DNA of 64,000 nt. Origin: Bigelowiella natans CCMP2755 (taxonomy: Eukaryota > Cercozoa > Chlorarachniophyceae). The position numbers were made by a program, and so were the translations under genes. This document shows, piece after piece, positions 48,401 through 58,500 of the stretch. The DNA lies in contig ADNK01000257.1 of the NCBI GenBank assembly GCA_000320545.1, positions 1 to 64,000 of the forward strand, in the 5' to 3' direction. The notes below the pieces were generated by a model that was not told the origin of the DNA, made no database searches, and was given only the letters and a program-made list of their open reading frames with translations. The stretch's first letter is position 1, and every line of letters begins with the position of its first letter.

Positions 48401-50434
48401 TTCTCCCCTACCTACGCTAGGACTGCAGCTGCTTTTACTACTGCTTACCGGAAGGAGAACTCTGTAGGCCTCAGCTTCGCTAAGGTGTGGGCCAAGGCTG
48501 GCCTTGATGCCCACTTCGATAACCTAATAAAGTTATGCAGCAACACCCTATTGAATGCTAAGCTAGACACTACTAGACCAGCTACCCTATGGACAGACTG
48601 GTCTAAGCTAGGTATGGCTGCTGTACTTACCCAAGACCAGCAGATCATACGGGTGTGGGGCAGGGCCTGCACAGCAGCTGAGGCCAAGTACAGCCCTACA
48701 AAAGGAGAGTATAAAGCCATGACTGAGGCGCAGAGGAAACTAAGATACTACCTGCTGTCGGTGCCCAGCTTCACCTTAATGACTGACCACAAGCCCCTCC
48801 TAGGCATCGACCGCAAGCTCGAAGCGCCTAACGATGAGTATGCAGCTATGAGGGCGGACACGGAAGAGTTTAGGGACAAGAGGACAGTGGTCTACGCACC
48901 AGGAGACAAGCAGCTTGCTGACTATTTCAGCAGGCTGTTCGAAAAGAAAGTCCCTACCCAGGTCACCCCTATGGTTAACGCGATTACCTTCGAGGACGGC
49001 GACTTCCTGCCTGAGCCAGAGGAGCTCCAGCACCTTCAAGAACACCTGGATAAATACAAACACAAGCATGAGGTACTTAGTGATAGGATATATGTATACA
49101 CTAATAATGTTAGGCGTACCTACGTGCCACGGCGGACCAGGGGAGCCCTTCTCTTTACCGCCCATGGACCTGCACACGTAGGAGAAAACCATATCACTGC
49201 TCTACTCTACCATTACTACTGGCCCTACAAGCTAAAAGAGATAAGGACATACCTGCGTGGCTGCAGGTGCTCCAGCTTGAAGGCGGCAGGCGTCGCCACC
49301 AAGGAGTCCAGCAAGAGCCGTGCATCTAAGAAAATCAAAGCAAGGAACTTCTTAGATATCGTGCAAATTGATGTTTATAAGTACGATGGCTATCACTACC
49401 TTACCTTCGTTGATGTGGCCACTGGAAAGTGCTGGGTTAAAAAGATTATCAAGGTCAACGTTGCTAAGAAGAACAAAGGCTTATATAAGCAGAGGCTTAC
49501 TAACTGCTACCGTACCTGGGAGTCTGAGCTCCAGGCTATCCCTGATGAAGTTAGCATAAACAAGATACCAAAGAAGTTACATGTGGATAATGAGACCTCT
49601 CTTCTACAGCTACCACACCCTAATATTGATGCCTCACCTGTATACTATGCCCAGTCCAACTCCAAGGTAGAGCGACTCCACCGCACCTTGGCCAACCTAA
49701 GCAGGATAAATAGCACCACACCAGACAAGATACAAGGGTTAGTAAACGACACCTTCACGTCTGGGGGAGGTATCAAGGATAAGGAGAGGGAAGAAGGCGA
49801 CGACAACGACGACGATACCGAGAGCGAAGACGAGAAGGTCCCGTACGATGGCCGAGTTCTAAAGGAAGGACAGTATGTTAGGGCCAAGGTAAATCTGAGA
49901 TCGAGAAATAAACAAGACCCCTTCTGGGGTGGCGTTGCAAAGGTTACCGAGAGGAAGGGGAGGAAGCAGTACTACATCTATGATGGGAACAGGGTCACCT
50001 TGCGCCACATCAGTCACCTAAAGAATTATGATATCGGTGAGAAGCTCCTAGAGGATGTTAAAGTAAACCCTACTGTGTGGGAGCGAGCAATGCCTTGTTT
50101 AGGACCCCGACCTAAGTTCGATGTGGAATATGGAAACAATAAGGTCAGGGTGAACGACGATTGGCGCATGAAGATTGTCTATCTAGGCTACCCTGGATTA
50201 CGAAATATGGAGAGGGTAGCTATGAAAATAAAGGACGGAAAATATCAGCTACTCTACCTAGCTGTTCCCGACTTACCCTTTGAGCACTGGTATAAGGTCC
50301 TGGGGGACCTTGATGCAGAGGGCTGGTATGGACACGAACCTAAGGACGAAGGTGAGTTCTGGGTAAGCGACAAAGGAGATAAGGTTAGAGAGGAATCTAT
50401 TACCTGGTGGTTGGTGAAGTTCCGAAAGCGATGA
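45461..50434 (+). CDS. Gag-Pol polyprotein of the LTR retrotransposon
   Basis: A single 1657-residue frame, no frameshift between gag and pol. Gag ends in a zinc knuckle CGYCSRKGKHTAKDC (residues 370-384; spacing CX2CX5HX4C, one longer than usual). Aspartic protease: WDSGS at about 518-522. Reverse transcriptase: YSSLDKNESYMQ (Asp822) and YVDDD at 889-893. RNase H: WTDWSKLGMAAVL with Asp1046, then TDHKPLLGI. Integrase: zinc region HVGENH...CRCS at about 1240-1272, catalytic Asp1304 (VQIDVYKYD), Asp1376 (HVDNETS) and Glu1404 (SKVERLHR). Asp1376 and Glu1404 are 27 residues apart instead of the usual 35. The C-terminus has an SH3-like region (EGQYVRAKVNLRSRNKQDPF) that may target insertion. All catalytic residues are present. 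Confidence 0.95.
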   Translation: MSQQLEEQQDFGSQAVQGHEQKQERKGDTDAKEGGGTPPQAPPGPAPGIKKADAAAEALENFYEADDEDVAAESKKVVMALRALRPRASNYAKLKVSIEYKYQTHDVWAAIMQDIMDYEADLPPEWAALFRNDGGLGASRGTTQSTVKQQQPVQRNTQFMSVKTAPVMITKYNGKRGEARRWWKNARSILCDFTPNPTENDKLKWLAIIKQAMDLYETGRTRIRQLEKIHTTVSGLRDVEAIMKAFVNEQDANSLPQAIRKYRAMMQHEREPVRDFATRFQDMIDELHDFNYNTGDDQARFEEFKLKIKESTYVTEKGYTTMEAAVQAISLREQEQDRKFTSPKVPGIGNINAIKPQRDWYKDREGNRRCGYCSRKGKHTAKDCRDRKEGRPRMTIRQLNEHYEKLKRKKGRGQGYNNSKWQGSNNGKNNKYKNKKQNSINAIQQQINGILDHLKQAPTKTAVPATQDQDKPMTLDDIKNLGVCNINDEDANRTIKVAMTKVKVKDSYGDYKKLPALWDSGSMPKSFISLSTVRRLGLLDQVTKKERKYAQADGSSSMKTVGELMLKLQIPGSDAETQIKTRVAMTLSMELLLGQDALEKLGGIISFYNHKIYFAKLPKKSGRTISQNMIRLDEWTSESSVNALEFMDLADNKLPTPTELRKKNPGKTIRQITELLDKTPPADDWDIDKGKKYINKILNEKYSDITKPTTKPSSKLTPVKIELKKGYEECIINDPEHRRPEADWEKIEWQINEWAKEGKIEPSNSPWNVRHVLAKKPTYPFFRLAHNFIRHNRVIKRIQTPTPRIDDVIEHVIGYKYYSSLDKNESYMQTPIHKTSRPITAFSSRHRKWHFVVFPYGLSISGDAFSSQNYRAYTHDGMASVLWVFVFVYVDDDIICTNTVVAQIFLLENIFIRFAHFGFTIRLQKCTFLATRIKWCGYYLEQGRITPNPEKVAALQQAPKPKNAKELKSFLQTAAWILRRFSPTYARTAAAFTTAYRKENSVGLSFAKVWAKAGLDAHFDNLIKLCSNTLLNAKLDTTRPATLWTDWSKLGMAAVLTQDQQIIRVWGRACTAAEAKYSPTKGEYKAMTEAQRKLRYYLLSVPSFTLMTDHKPLLGIDRKLEAPNDEYAAMRADTEEFRDKRTVVYAPGDKQLADYFSRLFEKKVPTQVTPMVNAITFEDGDFLPEPEELQHLQEHLDKYKHKHEVLSDRIYVYTNNVRRTYVPRRTRGALLFTAHGPAHVGENHITALLYHYYWPYKLKEIRTYLRGCRCSSLKAAGVATKESSKSRASKKIKARNFLDIVQIDVYKYDGYHYLTFVDVATGKCWVKKIIKVNVAKKNKGLYKQRLTNCYRTWESELQAIPDEVSINKIPKKLHVDNETSLLQLPHPNIDASPVYYAQSNSKVERLHRTLANLSRINSTTPDKIQGLVNDTFTSGGGIKDKEREEGDDNDDDTESEDEKVPYDGRVLKEGQYVRAKVNLRSRNKQDPFWGGVAKVTERKGRKQYYIYDGNRVTLRHISHLKNYDIGEKLLEDVKVNPTVWERAMPCLGPRPKFDVEYGNNKVRVNDDWRMKIVYLGYPGLRNMERVAMKIKDGKYQLLYLAVPDLPFEHWYKVLGDLDAEGWYGHEPKDEGEFWVSDKGDKVREESITWWLVKFRKR

Positions 50435-50471
50435 AGGTCTAAGGGAATAAGGAAGGAAGGAAGGAGCAACG

Positions 50472-50485
50472 TGACTTGGGGGAGG
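50472..50485 (+). promoter_or_regulatory. Polypurine tract of the LTR retrotransposon
   Basis: Purine-rich tgggggagg lies directly before the 3' LTR, the position used to prime plus-strand DNA synthesis. A longer ggaagg array is just upstream at 50448-50464. Confidence 0.6.
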
Positions 50486-50810
50486 TGTAGCGCGTACCAC
50501 TACGCGGGCACAAGTCACGTGCGACAACAAAGGGGTTGTCGCGGATATAGAATATAGATAACGTAGATATTAATACAGCATAGGCACGTGGGTTCCGGCG
50601 GGACTCATGGCAGCACACCGGAAGTGTGCTGCCCCACGTGCGGCGGCATTCGCGAAAGCTTCGCGAATGATTACGCAGTGCACGATTTAATAAAAATATA
50701 ATCTTTAATAAAAATAAACACAACTCTTCAAAAGGAAGCAAACGTGCCTTTCCCCCCCCCTGCCTACTTGTGCACGTAGCGCCTCGGCCTGTGAACACCT
50801 TACGCGCAAC
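50486..50810 (+). repeat. 3' LTR
   Basis: Reads base for base like the 5' LTR, followed by the target duplication atgaa (50811-50815). Confidence 0.95.
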
Positions 50811-50979
50811 ATGAAGGCAAACATCATCGGTCGGTGAATTGGGCTCTACGCACAAGCTAGCGCACAGGAGCATGTGTATTTTACCCTCATGGGCTTTGAG
50901 AAGACAGTGCTAACGTGGGATTCCGGCATGCGTGAAAATGTGACGGCGGGCAACGTAGTTGGCCGCGGTGGGACGGCAA

Positions 50980-51315
50980 TAGATGGTTTTCGCAAAAGTT
51001 TTTACAACAACTATTGGAGTAACGGAATTGCCAACTTGTAGAAATTTGTAAACTCATACGCTTTCGCAAGTTTCGACAAGTTTTTCCAATATAATTTCGG
51101 GGAAGGTGGTTTATTTTTCGGTGACAGATTTGAACTGCCTTCTCTCGAGGGAACGCCTGATGGGAAGGAAAAGGCGGCGGCAGATGGTGATGTTGGCAGT
51201 GGTTGCGGTGGCGGTGGCCAACAAGAGACAGCGACTAGACCCTATTCCCATTCCTGCTCTGCGCATCGAATCAGATCTCGAACGCAAAGGATGGAACGAT
51301 GACCATTTGGTTCGG
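50980..51315 (+). repeat. Left terminal inverted repeat
   Basis: Carries the presumed promoter, the ATG at 51160 and codons for the first 52 residues of the left gene. Its similarity to the right repeat ends at ...ccatttggttcgg. Confidence 0.85.
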
Positions 51316-51700
51316 TGGTGTCGCTTCACAAGGAGTGAGATGCTCCGCATTGCACGAGCATGTCGCATTGGTCAGTGGAACTGGACCTCATCACGTGATG
51401 AACACTCGTGGCTCGAGGGCATGGTCCTCTTTTTACGTCGTCTTGCATGCCCTTGTGAGTGGGACGAACTTGTTGAGACTTTCGGTAGAAGTCCTGGATC
51501 CACATCCCGGATTTTCAAAGACGTGCTCCTTCGCATGTTTCCATCGTGTGAGGACCAGATGTGCTTGCACAGAGATCATTTGATGAACAATCTGGAACGT
51601 TTTGCAGACGCAACCCGCCGCAAAGGTGGTGAATTCTCTCAGAGAGACACCGTTGGACACATCGACGGCACAATCAGAAAGTGTTGCAGACCGACAATTA
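51160..51700 (+). pseudogene. Harbinger-type transposase, broken after the first catalytic Asp
   Basis: Starts MGRKRRRQ (a nuclear-signal-like basic leader encoded inside the inverted repeat). It then runs RSEMLRIARACRIG, WLEGMVLFLRRLACPCEWDE and LVETFGRSPGSTSRIFKDVL, the helix-turn-helix region before the catalytic core of PIF/Harbinger transposases. VGHIDGTIRKCCRP holds the first catalytic Asp (the family's F-x-D-G-T motif). From about 51700 the sequence turns into low-complexity repeat DNA and no later catalytic motif is found. The frame stays open to 52053 but encodes Ala/Arg/His-rich filler. I judge it inactive. Confidence 0.8.
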
Positions 51701-52800
51701 CAATTGGTGCACATGCGCATGTGTGGCATGGCGCGCGCAGTGTGTCGCACGCAGCGTGTGCCTCAACCGACGTGCACGTGCGCAGTGCATGTGCACATGC
51801 GCATGCGATGCATGCAATCACAAGCTGGCGCGCGCCACGCGATGCCGTTGCAATGCACGTCGTCGCATCGCAATTCTCATGCACAACAATTGCAGCTAGA
51901 GCCAGAATTGCAGATTCAATTGGGGCCAGAATTGTGGCCAGAATTGTGGCCAGAATCATCGCTAGAATCATGGCCGTGATTGTTGAAACATCCCACATTG
52001 CCATGTGCATGCACGGCAATCTAGCAATGCAGCCGATGCAATGGACACAGTGACAGCATGCTCAACGTGTGCATGCATGCACATGCACATGCAAAAGGTT
52101 GCTCACAAGAACAAGGAAGGTCGCCCGAGTGGATGCAGTCTTGGCATCGGCATGGTGACAGCATGCACAGTGCGCACATGACACATGACATTGCATGTCC
52201 ATGATGAGGAGGATCATGAGGACAAAAACATGTGCAGAAACAAGCAAGCCAAGGCAATTGAGGAATCCAAGGAGTCCAACTTGCACGTTGTCTGCAATTG
52301 ATTCGGGTTCAGTCCACATCACTCTCGGTTCATCATCAATCCTAGCTTCACGATGCTTTCCATCATCGTCTTCATTGCAGTGAGCATGTTTTGCTGCATG
52401 TCGAGCTGTTGGGGTTGGGGTGACATGCACAACAAAGAAATGTCAAATCCAGAAATGAAAATAGAAGACACAGAAAAATGGGACATTCATAAAAAAGAAA
52501 CATCATGTGGAATTCATAATATTTTCATAATTTTATTGGAATCGAATTGCTATTCTATAACTTTTCCATACTATGAATGTAAATCTAGATCATCTACGAA
52601 TACAAACAAAATCAAATATCATTCTGAAAATTTGAGGATTGCATTGTTATCTACAAAAAATATGAATATGAATAAACATGAAATTATTTGTATAGCATAT
52701 GTCATTCCAACTATTAGTTTATTACATAATCATTTTCATAACAAAAAAATAAATATACAACATTTAATGACAAAACAATAAAAAAATTTAACACAGATGA
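51700..52800. other. Non-transposase filler inside the DNA transposon
   Basis: The left part (51700-52400) is rich in atgcac/gcatgc words and has a short tandem gccagaattgtg-like array at 51901-51975. The right part (52440-52800) is strongly AT-rich. Neither looks like transposase. A frame at 52353-52781 has no domain. This is probably a replacement or insertion that removed the catalytic core. Confidence 0.55.
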
Positions 52801-53352
52801 TCAAAGCATGTTAGAAGTTTTAGAAGATATATTTGAGTGCACTCTGTCTGTAGTCCATGCATGCACAAGGTCAGGGTGAGGGGGGTTGACCTGCAACTTG
52901 GCTTCATGCTCCCTGCGTTCCCGATCACGCACCGCATCAGCTGCAGCCTTTTTTTCCTCAAGCTTTGCCTTTTCATTGAATTCCCATCGTCTGTAATCAT
53001 ATTCTGCAGTCTTGTCAGTGAGAGAGAGCAACACTCTCTCTAGGAATCCCCGTTGTTTCTCTTGTTCTTCACGCTGGAATTCTCGTTCCGATGTGCGATT
53101 TTCCCGTTCGAACTCAGCTTCGTTTTTCATTGCATCTGCTATGGCACTGAGTCCTGCACCGAGCGAGCTCCTGCCCCCCCTGCCAATGGAAACCCTCCGA
53201 ACCAAATGGTCATCGTTCCATCCTTTGCGTTCGAGATCTGATTCGATGCGCAGAGCAGGAATGGGAATAGGGTCTAGTCGCTGTCTCTTGTTGGCCACCG
53301 CCACCGCAGCCACTGCCATCATCAGCATCTGCCGCCGCCTTTTCCTTCCCAT
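52801..53352 (-). CDS. Accessory coiled-coil protein of the DNA transposon
   Basis: ATG at 53352 inside the right inverted repeat. The first 52 residues (MGRKRRRQMLMMAVAAVAVA, ending DDHLVR) match the start of the transposase gene except for a few changes. The rest is unrelated: RVSIGRGGRSSLGAGLSA, then a long charged helix (ENRTSEREFQREEQEKQRGF, ERREHEAKLQ). 184 residues to the stop at 52801. PIF/Harbinger elements usually carry a second Myb-like or charged accessory protein that helps the transposase enter the nucleus or bind DNA; that role is inferred here. The frame is intact. Confidence 0.7.
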   Translation of the reverse strand: MGRKRRRQMLMMAVAAVAVANKRQRLDPIPIPALRIESDLERKGWNDDHLVRRVSIGRGGRSSLGAGLSAIADAMKNEAEFERENRTSEREFQREEQEKQRGFLERVLLSLTDKTAEYDYRRWEFNEKAKLEEKKAAADAVRDRERREHEAKLQVNPPHPDLVHAWTTDRVHSNISSKTSNML

Positions 53353-53550
53353 CAGGCGTGTGGTCACCCCCCAATCTTCCCGGGGGAGAAGGCAGTTCAA
53401 ATCTGTCACCGAAAAATAAACCACCTTCCCCGAAATTATGTTGGAAAAACTTGTCGAAACTTGCGAAAGCGTATGAGTTTACAAATTTCTACAAGTTGGC
53501 AATTCCGTTACTCCAATAGTTGTTGTAAAAACTTTTGCGAAAACCGTCTA
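53197..53550 (-). repeat. Right terminal inverted repeat
   Basis: Reverse complement of 50980-51315 plus an 18-21-bp insertion near 53363-53385 (gattggggggtgaccac on the minus strand) just upstream of the shared ATG. Confidence 0.85.
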
Positions 53551-54107
53551 ATGTTCTTCATGTCACTATCTCAGCCGTTGGTAAAACCGTAGGAATACAC
53601 GTGTGTGTTTGAATGTAACCTTAGTACACGTGCCAATGCGTAGTTGCACACTTTGCTCCTTGTAACAGATAACAAGCCCGTTTTTCAGGCGTCGGAATCC
53701 TTTAGAGTTTGTCGAATTCCTTTTGGATTTCCAATAATTCCTCGTTGTCGCAGGTAGAAAATGGGACCAGTGTTGGACACTAGGAGAGTTTTTTTGCTGG
53801 AAACGTTCAGTTGTGCAGAGCTAAGGTAGAAACCGCTGATCTTAGCTTTGGCTCGATGTACTTGATAGGTTTTGTTGTCGCAGGCTAAAATACCCCCCAT
53901 TACTAAACTTGAACGAAGATCATGTTCTATTCTGTGTTCTGGATTACCGCGCAGCAATGGGTGCTCACATATACGCCCTGGTTGATACAGAAGCCGAGGA
54001 GAAAAGAGGAAGAGGCCTTGGCACACAATTGTGTGATTCGTACAAATCCCAAACAACTCTTTCTATATTGTATTCGATATTTTGGGTGGTTTCCATCTTT
54101 GTGAAAA
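53551..54107. promoter_or_regulatory. Spacer upstream of the G8 membrane-protein gene
   Basis: No supported exon. A minus-strand frame at 54056-53685 has no domain. The stretch should include the promoter and 5' leader of the gene starting at 54108. Confidence 0.45.
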
Positions 54108-55443
54108 ATGTCCGCAGCAAATCCTGTGGAACTCTCAGACAGGAAGCTTCCTGACAGGTCACGGACTGGAGACCGTCAATCCTGGCACTTGGAAGATAAC
54201 GCTAGGGTAGAGCCTGTTGTAGCCGGACTTACTATCACAAAAACATCCATCAATGGCGTGAACGAGCTGCTCAATCGACCATCTGTGAGTAAAATATCTG
54301 GCAGCAACACTCCGGTCCCAAGCTCCCCACAGCCATTCGTGAATAAAGGACGCTCTATCGAAACCGTGTACAGAAGGGACTCGTGCGACACAAGCAAACA
54401 ACAAAGCATTTTCAGCCTCCTTGGAAGAGGGTTAAGTCGTATAAATAGCTTCAAGTTGTCAAATCGAAAGTGGAAGTACATCGCCATTTGCTCTGTACTT
54501 GTTTCCGTCCTTGCTATCCTCGTGGCGACTTATGTCGTTTCGACTGATACTACTTCGGAAGTGGGTTACGACAACTCAGAAACAGACGCAAATGAAAACA
54601 ATCCGCTACAAGCGTCGCTAGTGAAGGTTAAGCTCTCATTCTCAAATATTGTGGAAATCTGTTCATATTCTTGTTTTCGGACCAGAATGCCAAGCTCACA
54701 TACACGTTTCCATCCGCCACTTACGAGGACCTTGACGATGCTGAAAAGGTCTGCAAATTCGATTAAACTAACTTCTTAAAAAGTAAACATATAGGTACAA
54801 AAGCGTTGCAACATGTTCCCACTTTGAGTGCAAACCTTTCGAATATATATATTTTCCAGACCCAGATAAGCTTAAAAATGAGAGACCTCGTAAGTTTTTA
54901 ACCGTTTCGCTTTGACCTTTGATTTCTAGCAAACGATAAGGAGGACATCGTAATGAGGTGTTATGAACATTAAATAAGGTGAAAAAGGATACAGGCCTAT
55001 CTGAAGACAATATTATCTCTCTTTCCATAATATCTGGATCTGTTATTGTGGAGGTAAATGTTCAATCTTAATTAAGAAACTGTCAAAATTTCTTGCTTAT
55101 TTCTACTTTCATGCAGATTCTATTGAAGGAGATCCCCGGAAGGACATCTCTTGAGGAGTAAGAACGAATGTCGAATCTGCGTTGCAATTATAACATAATA
55201 GTGAAATTTTAACAGGGCCGTTGTAGCGCTTTGGAACTCATTCGAACAAGAACCACCATCAATTTCCGTTGGGGGTCAGGAAGTATCTGCTGAAGGAGGT
55301 GAGAAATGGTTGTTCACACGAAGATAGTATATATGCTGAAGGAGGTGGGAAATGGTTCACACGAAGATAGAGTATATAAGATTTCAATTATTCTCATGTT
55401 GGTATTACTACAGCAATATTTTTAAATTATATGTGTATATATA

Positions 55444-55499
<56 letters not shown>

Positions 55500-55502
55500 G
55501 TA

Positions 55503-55548
<46 letters not shown>

Positions 55549-58500
55549 TGCGTGTGTGTGTGTGTGTGTGTGTTTGATTAGATTTAGTTTAAAAAATATC
55601 ACCCGAACATTAGCTACTCATTAAATTGGCACCTGCACTCATTGGTAAAATCTCTGCGCCCTGTTGTGCATCTAAATGCCATAGGTTTGGGAGTTGATTT
55701 TCTTGGACCTACTGCCTCTCCAACGGTAACTCCGCCCAGCCACTCTCCCACAGGACCACCGACGTTTTACCCATCGCCTTATCCAACTCACGACCCCACG
55801 AAAGAGCCAACGCCATATCCGACAATGGCAGTTCCTACGACGGCCTCTCCTAGTAATTCTGGAGCGACTTTGTCACCCACCAGCTCTCCGATCATAGTCA
55901 CAGATGGCCCGACTATGCGTCCTACACACTATCCTACTCCGTATAGAACACCGTATCCTTCAGAGTCTCCGGTCAATGCACCAACGCCCGATCCCACCTG
56001 GTTTCCTACCGTCTATCCTTCCCCAGATCCAACAGCATACCCGTCTGCCTCACCGACTCCCCCCCCCTCAGATTTCCCAACAAAGAGCCCTACCGAGTAC
56101 CCATCGGCCGCGCCAACACACAACGTTGTTTTGCTTAATGCTGATGATAAGGCGCTGCAACAAAATGACACAAACGTTTTCAGAGACTCTTCCTCATCCT
56201 CCTCCTCCTCCTCCTCCTCCTCCTCCTCCTTTTCTCACTCTTCTCCTGTATACTTGCAATCTTGCCGCCGCGACACCTGGGAGAGCATGCCCAGCTGGGC
56301 AAGAATTCCGAAATATAAGACCGACAAGAGTTTGAACACAACTTCGCTTATTCAAAATATGAATGGCTATAGAGCTCAGATCCCAAGAATGGGTATTATT
56401 TGGACGTACAACAAACAGGTGGATTGTCCCTACAAAGAGAGTGGCTTGAAGGTGCATCGAATTTCATTTTGCTGTCATGAGAGTGGAACCTCAACGTCTT
56501 TTGATTCTCAGAATTGGCACAATAGGAAAACATGGGGGGGGGAACTCCCAGCAAGAAACGAGGATGTGACGATCCCAAGAAAAACAAAGGTTATATTGAA
56601 GGTTCCCTTGTTCATATATATGTTGATATTGTTAAGTATTCACTTCGGAACTCGTATTTGCCAACATGATATAGATACAGATTCTCAGTGCTTCCAGTTG
56701 TCAAAGCCTTGCTGATACTCTGGATATATTACTATTCATTTCCTCTACAGGTTCTAATCAGCTCTTGCTCTTTATTGGATAGCTATGGGAAGATTATCAT
56801 CCCAGAGGATTCTGAGCTCATATTCAGTGACGCGCCAATCAATTTGCGAACAAAAGGCATTGATGTACATGGAAAGCTGAGAATCGGTGGAGAGAATTGT
56901 CGCATTCGGAACAAGATAACCATCACCCTGTACGGGTCTCGCTCCGGTAGAGACGAAAAGGGCATTATTGCTTTCAACGGATCAACACTAGACATGCATG
57001 GGATGATGTATCAGCCTAGCTGGGCGGCTCTGGCAAAGACCGCAAACAAAGGCCAAAAGGTTGTGTGGCTTCAACGCTGCGTTGGATGGAAGAAGGGCAC
57101 CGAAGTCGTACTTACTACCACCGAGTTTAAAGACTTCCGAGGCCACAACTTCAACGAGAAGGCTGTGATTGCAAAGAACCAATGCAAGGGCGAAAGGGTG
57201 AATGGAAAGCTGCTCAAATTCGGAAGGATCGTTTTGAAAACTAAACTCAAATACGGACACTACGCGGCGAAGGACGAGTATCAAGCTGAAATGGCCGTTC
57301 TCTCCAGGCAGATTCTGATCCAAGGGGACTCCGAGGACTCCCTACCCACTGACACAGAAAAGCCTGTTTGTAACAAGGGCGATTTCGGACAGCGAATGCA
57401 CAACGAGTTTCCGTGTAAATCAACACACCTTACAGGTTACGGTGGACATGTGCGGGTCGAAGGTAACGCTGTCGGGCGCATTTCTTCAGTTGAATTCTTC
57501 CGTATGGGACAGACCAATATCAAGGCGAAGTACCCGCTACACTTCCATAGGATGAGAGACGCTGGAAGGTCGTCGTATGCAACGGATAATGCAATTCACC
57601 AGTCGTTCTACCGCTGCATAGTCATCCACGGAACCAACTATCTCACGGTGTCGCGCAATGTAGCATTCGATGCCATCGGGCAGTGTTTCTACATGGAGGG
57701 CGGTAATGAGGAGTACAACACTATCTCCTACAATCTCGCCGCGCATATCCATCCAATTGGCCTTCCTCCGATGTTCAACAAGCAGGAGTTTGAGGACGTG
57801 TTTGAGACGAGCTCCCTGAGGCAACCTGCCGATATATCCGCCTCTCCCTTCTACATCACAAACCTGCAAAACGAGATCGTTGGCAATTCTGCGGTGGGAG
57901 GCTGGTCCTCCTATGCCGTTCCAACGCTCCCAAACGTGATTGGGCAAGATCGTGTGAGAGACAAGAATGTCAAGCCGTACAAGCGAGCCACCTTATTGTT
58001 TGACGGGAATATGGGCCGATCTAGCGGATATTGGAGTAAGTTAGGAGGCTGTATGTATATCGGTGGGTTCCTAGAGGAGAGGGAGAGTGACAGGAAGCTA
58101 GTGTACAATGGAGGGAGGAATATGATACCGAAGAGCATCAATGGAGGGAAGCGCGCTTCTCGTGATCCTGAGGACGAGAACGGTAAAAATATCTTCAACT
58201 ACTACTCCAATATAAAACTCGCACTATGCAGTGTTGGGGCTACTGATTGGAATTTGCGTGGTCATTGGAGCAACATCGATATCTACGATCAGTTGGATCG
58301 ATCCTTCAACGTATTTGGCGAGGTGAGCTTTACTTCTACATCCGTAACGTGCCGCACCCAAAATGGTAATAGCCTCCAGAACGTGTCGGCACAGGGACTG
58401 ACAAACTTTGAGAAGCGGTGGGGCTCCAAGGACTACATGGCCTTTCGCATGTACGACACTAACCAGAAACATCTTATCGACGATATGCAAATCAGGAATT

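Larger units (their letters stand above)
45096..50810 (+). mobile_element. Intact Ty3/gypsy-type LTR retrotransposon
   Basis: Two direct LTRs of 325 bp (45096-45420 and 50486-50810) that I read as identical flank one long gag-pol frame. The 5-bp target duplication atgaa lies at 45091-45095 and 50811-50815. The LTR begins TGTAGC and ends GCGCAAC, so the right end is AC rather than the usual CA if the duplication is placed this way. Identical LTRs and an unbroken frame imply a recent insertion, probably still able to move. Domain order protease, reverse transcriptase, RNase H, integrase places it in the Ty3/gypsy group. Confidence 0.95.
50980..53550. mobile_element. PIF/Harbinger-like DNA transposon with long inverted repeats and two converging genes
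   Basis: Terminal inverted repeats of about 336 bp (50980-51315) and 354 bp (53197-53550) begin tagatggttttcgcaaaag and tagacggttttcgcaaaag. They differ by a few bases and one 18-21-bp insertion in the right copy. If the element starts at gaYgg, both flanks carry TA, but a full TWA duplication is not seen. The left gene encodes a Harbinger-type transposase and the right gene an accessory coiled-coil protein; both read inward. The transposase is broken in the middle, so this copy needs help to move. Confidence 0.85.

Noticed and set aside
52353-52781. 142-residue frame with a hydrophobic start
   Set aside because: Encoded by filler DNA inside the transposon, AT-rich and without homology that I recognise.
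53685-54056. Minus-strand 123-residue frame upstream of the G8 gene
   Set aside because: No domain, and it lies in the expected promoter region.
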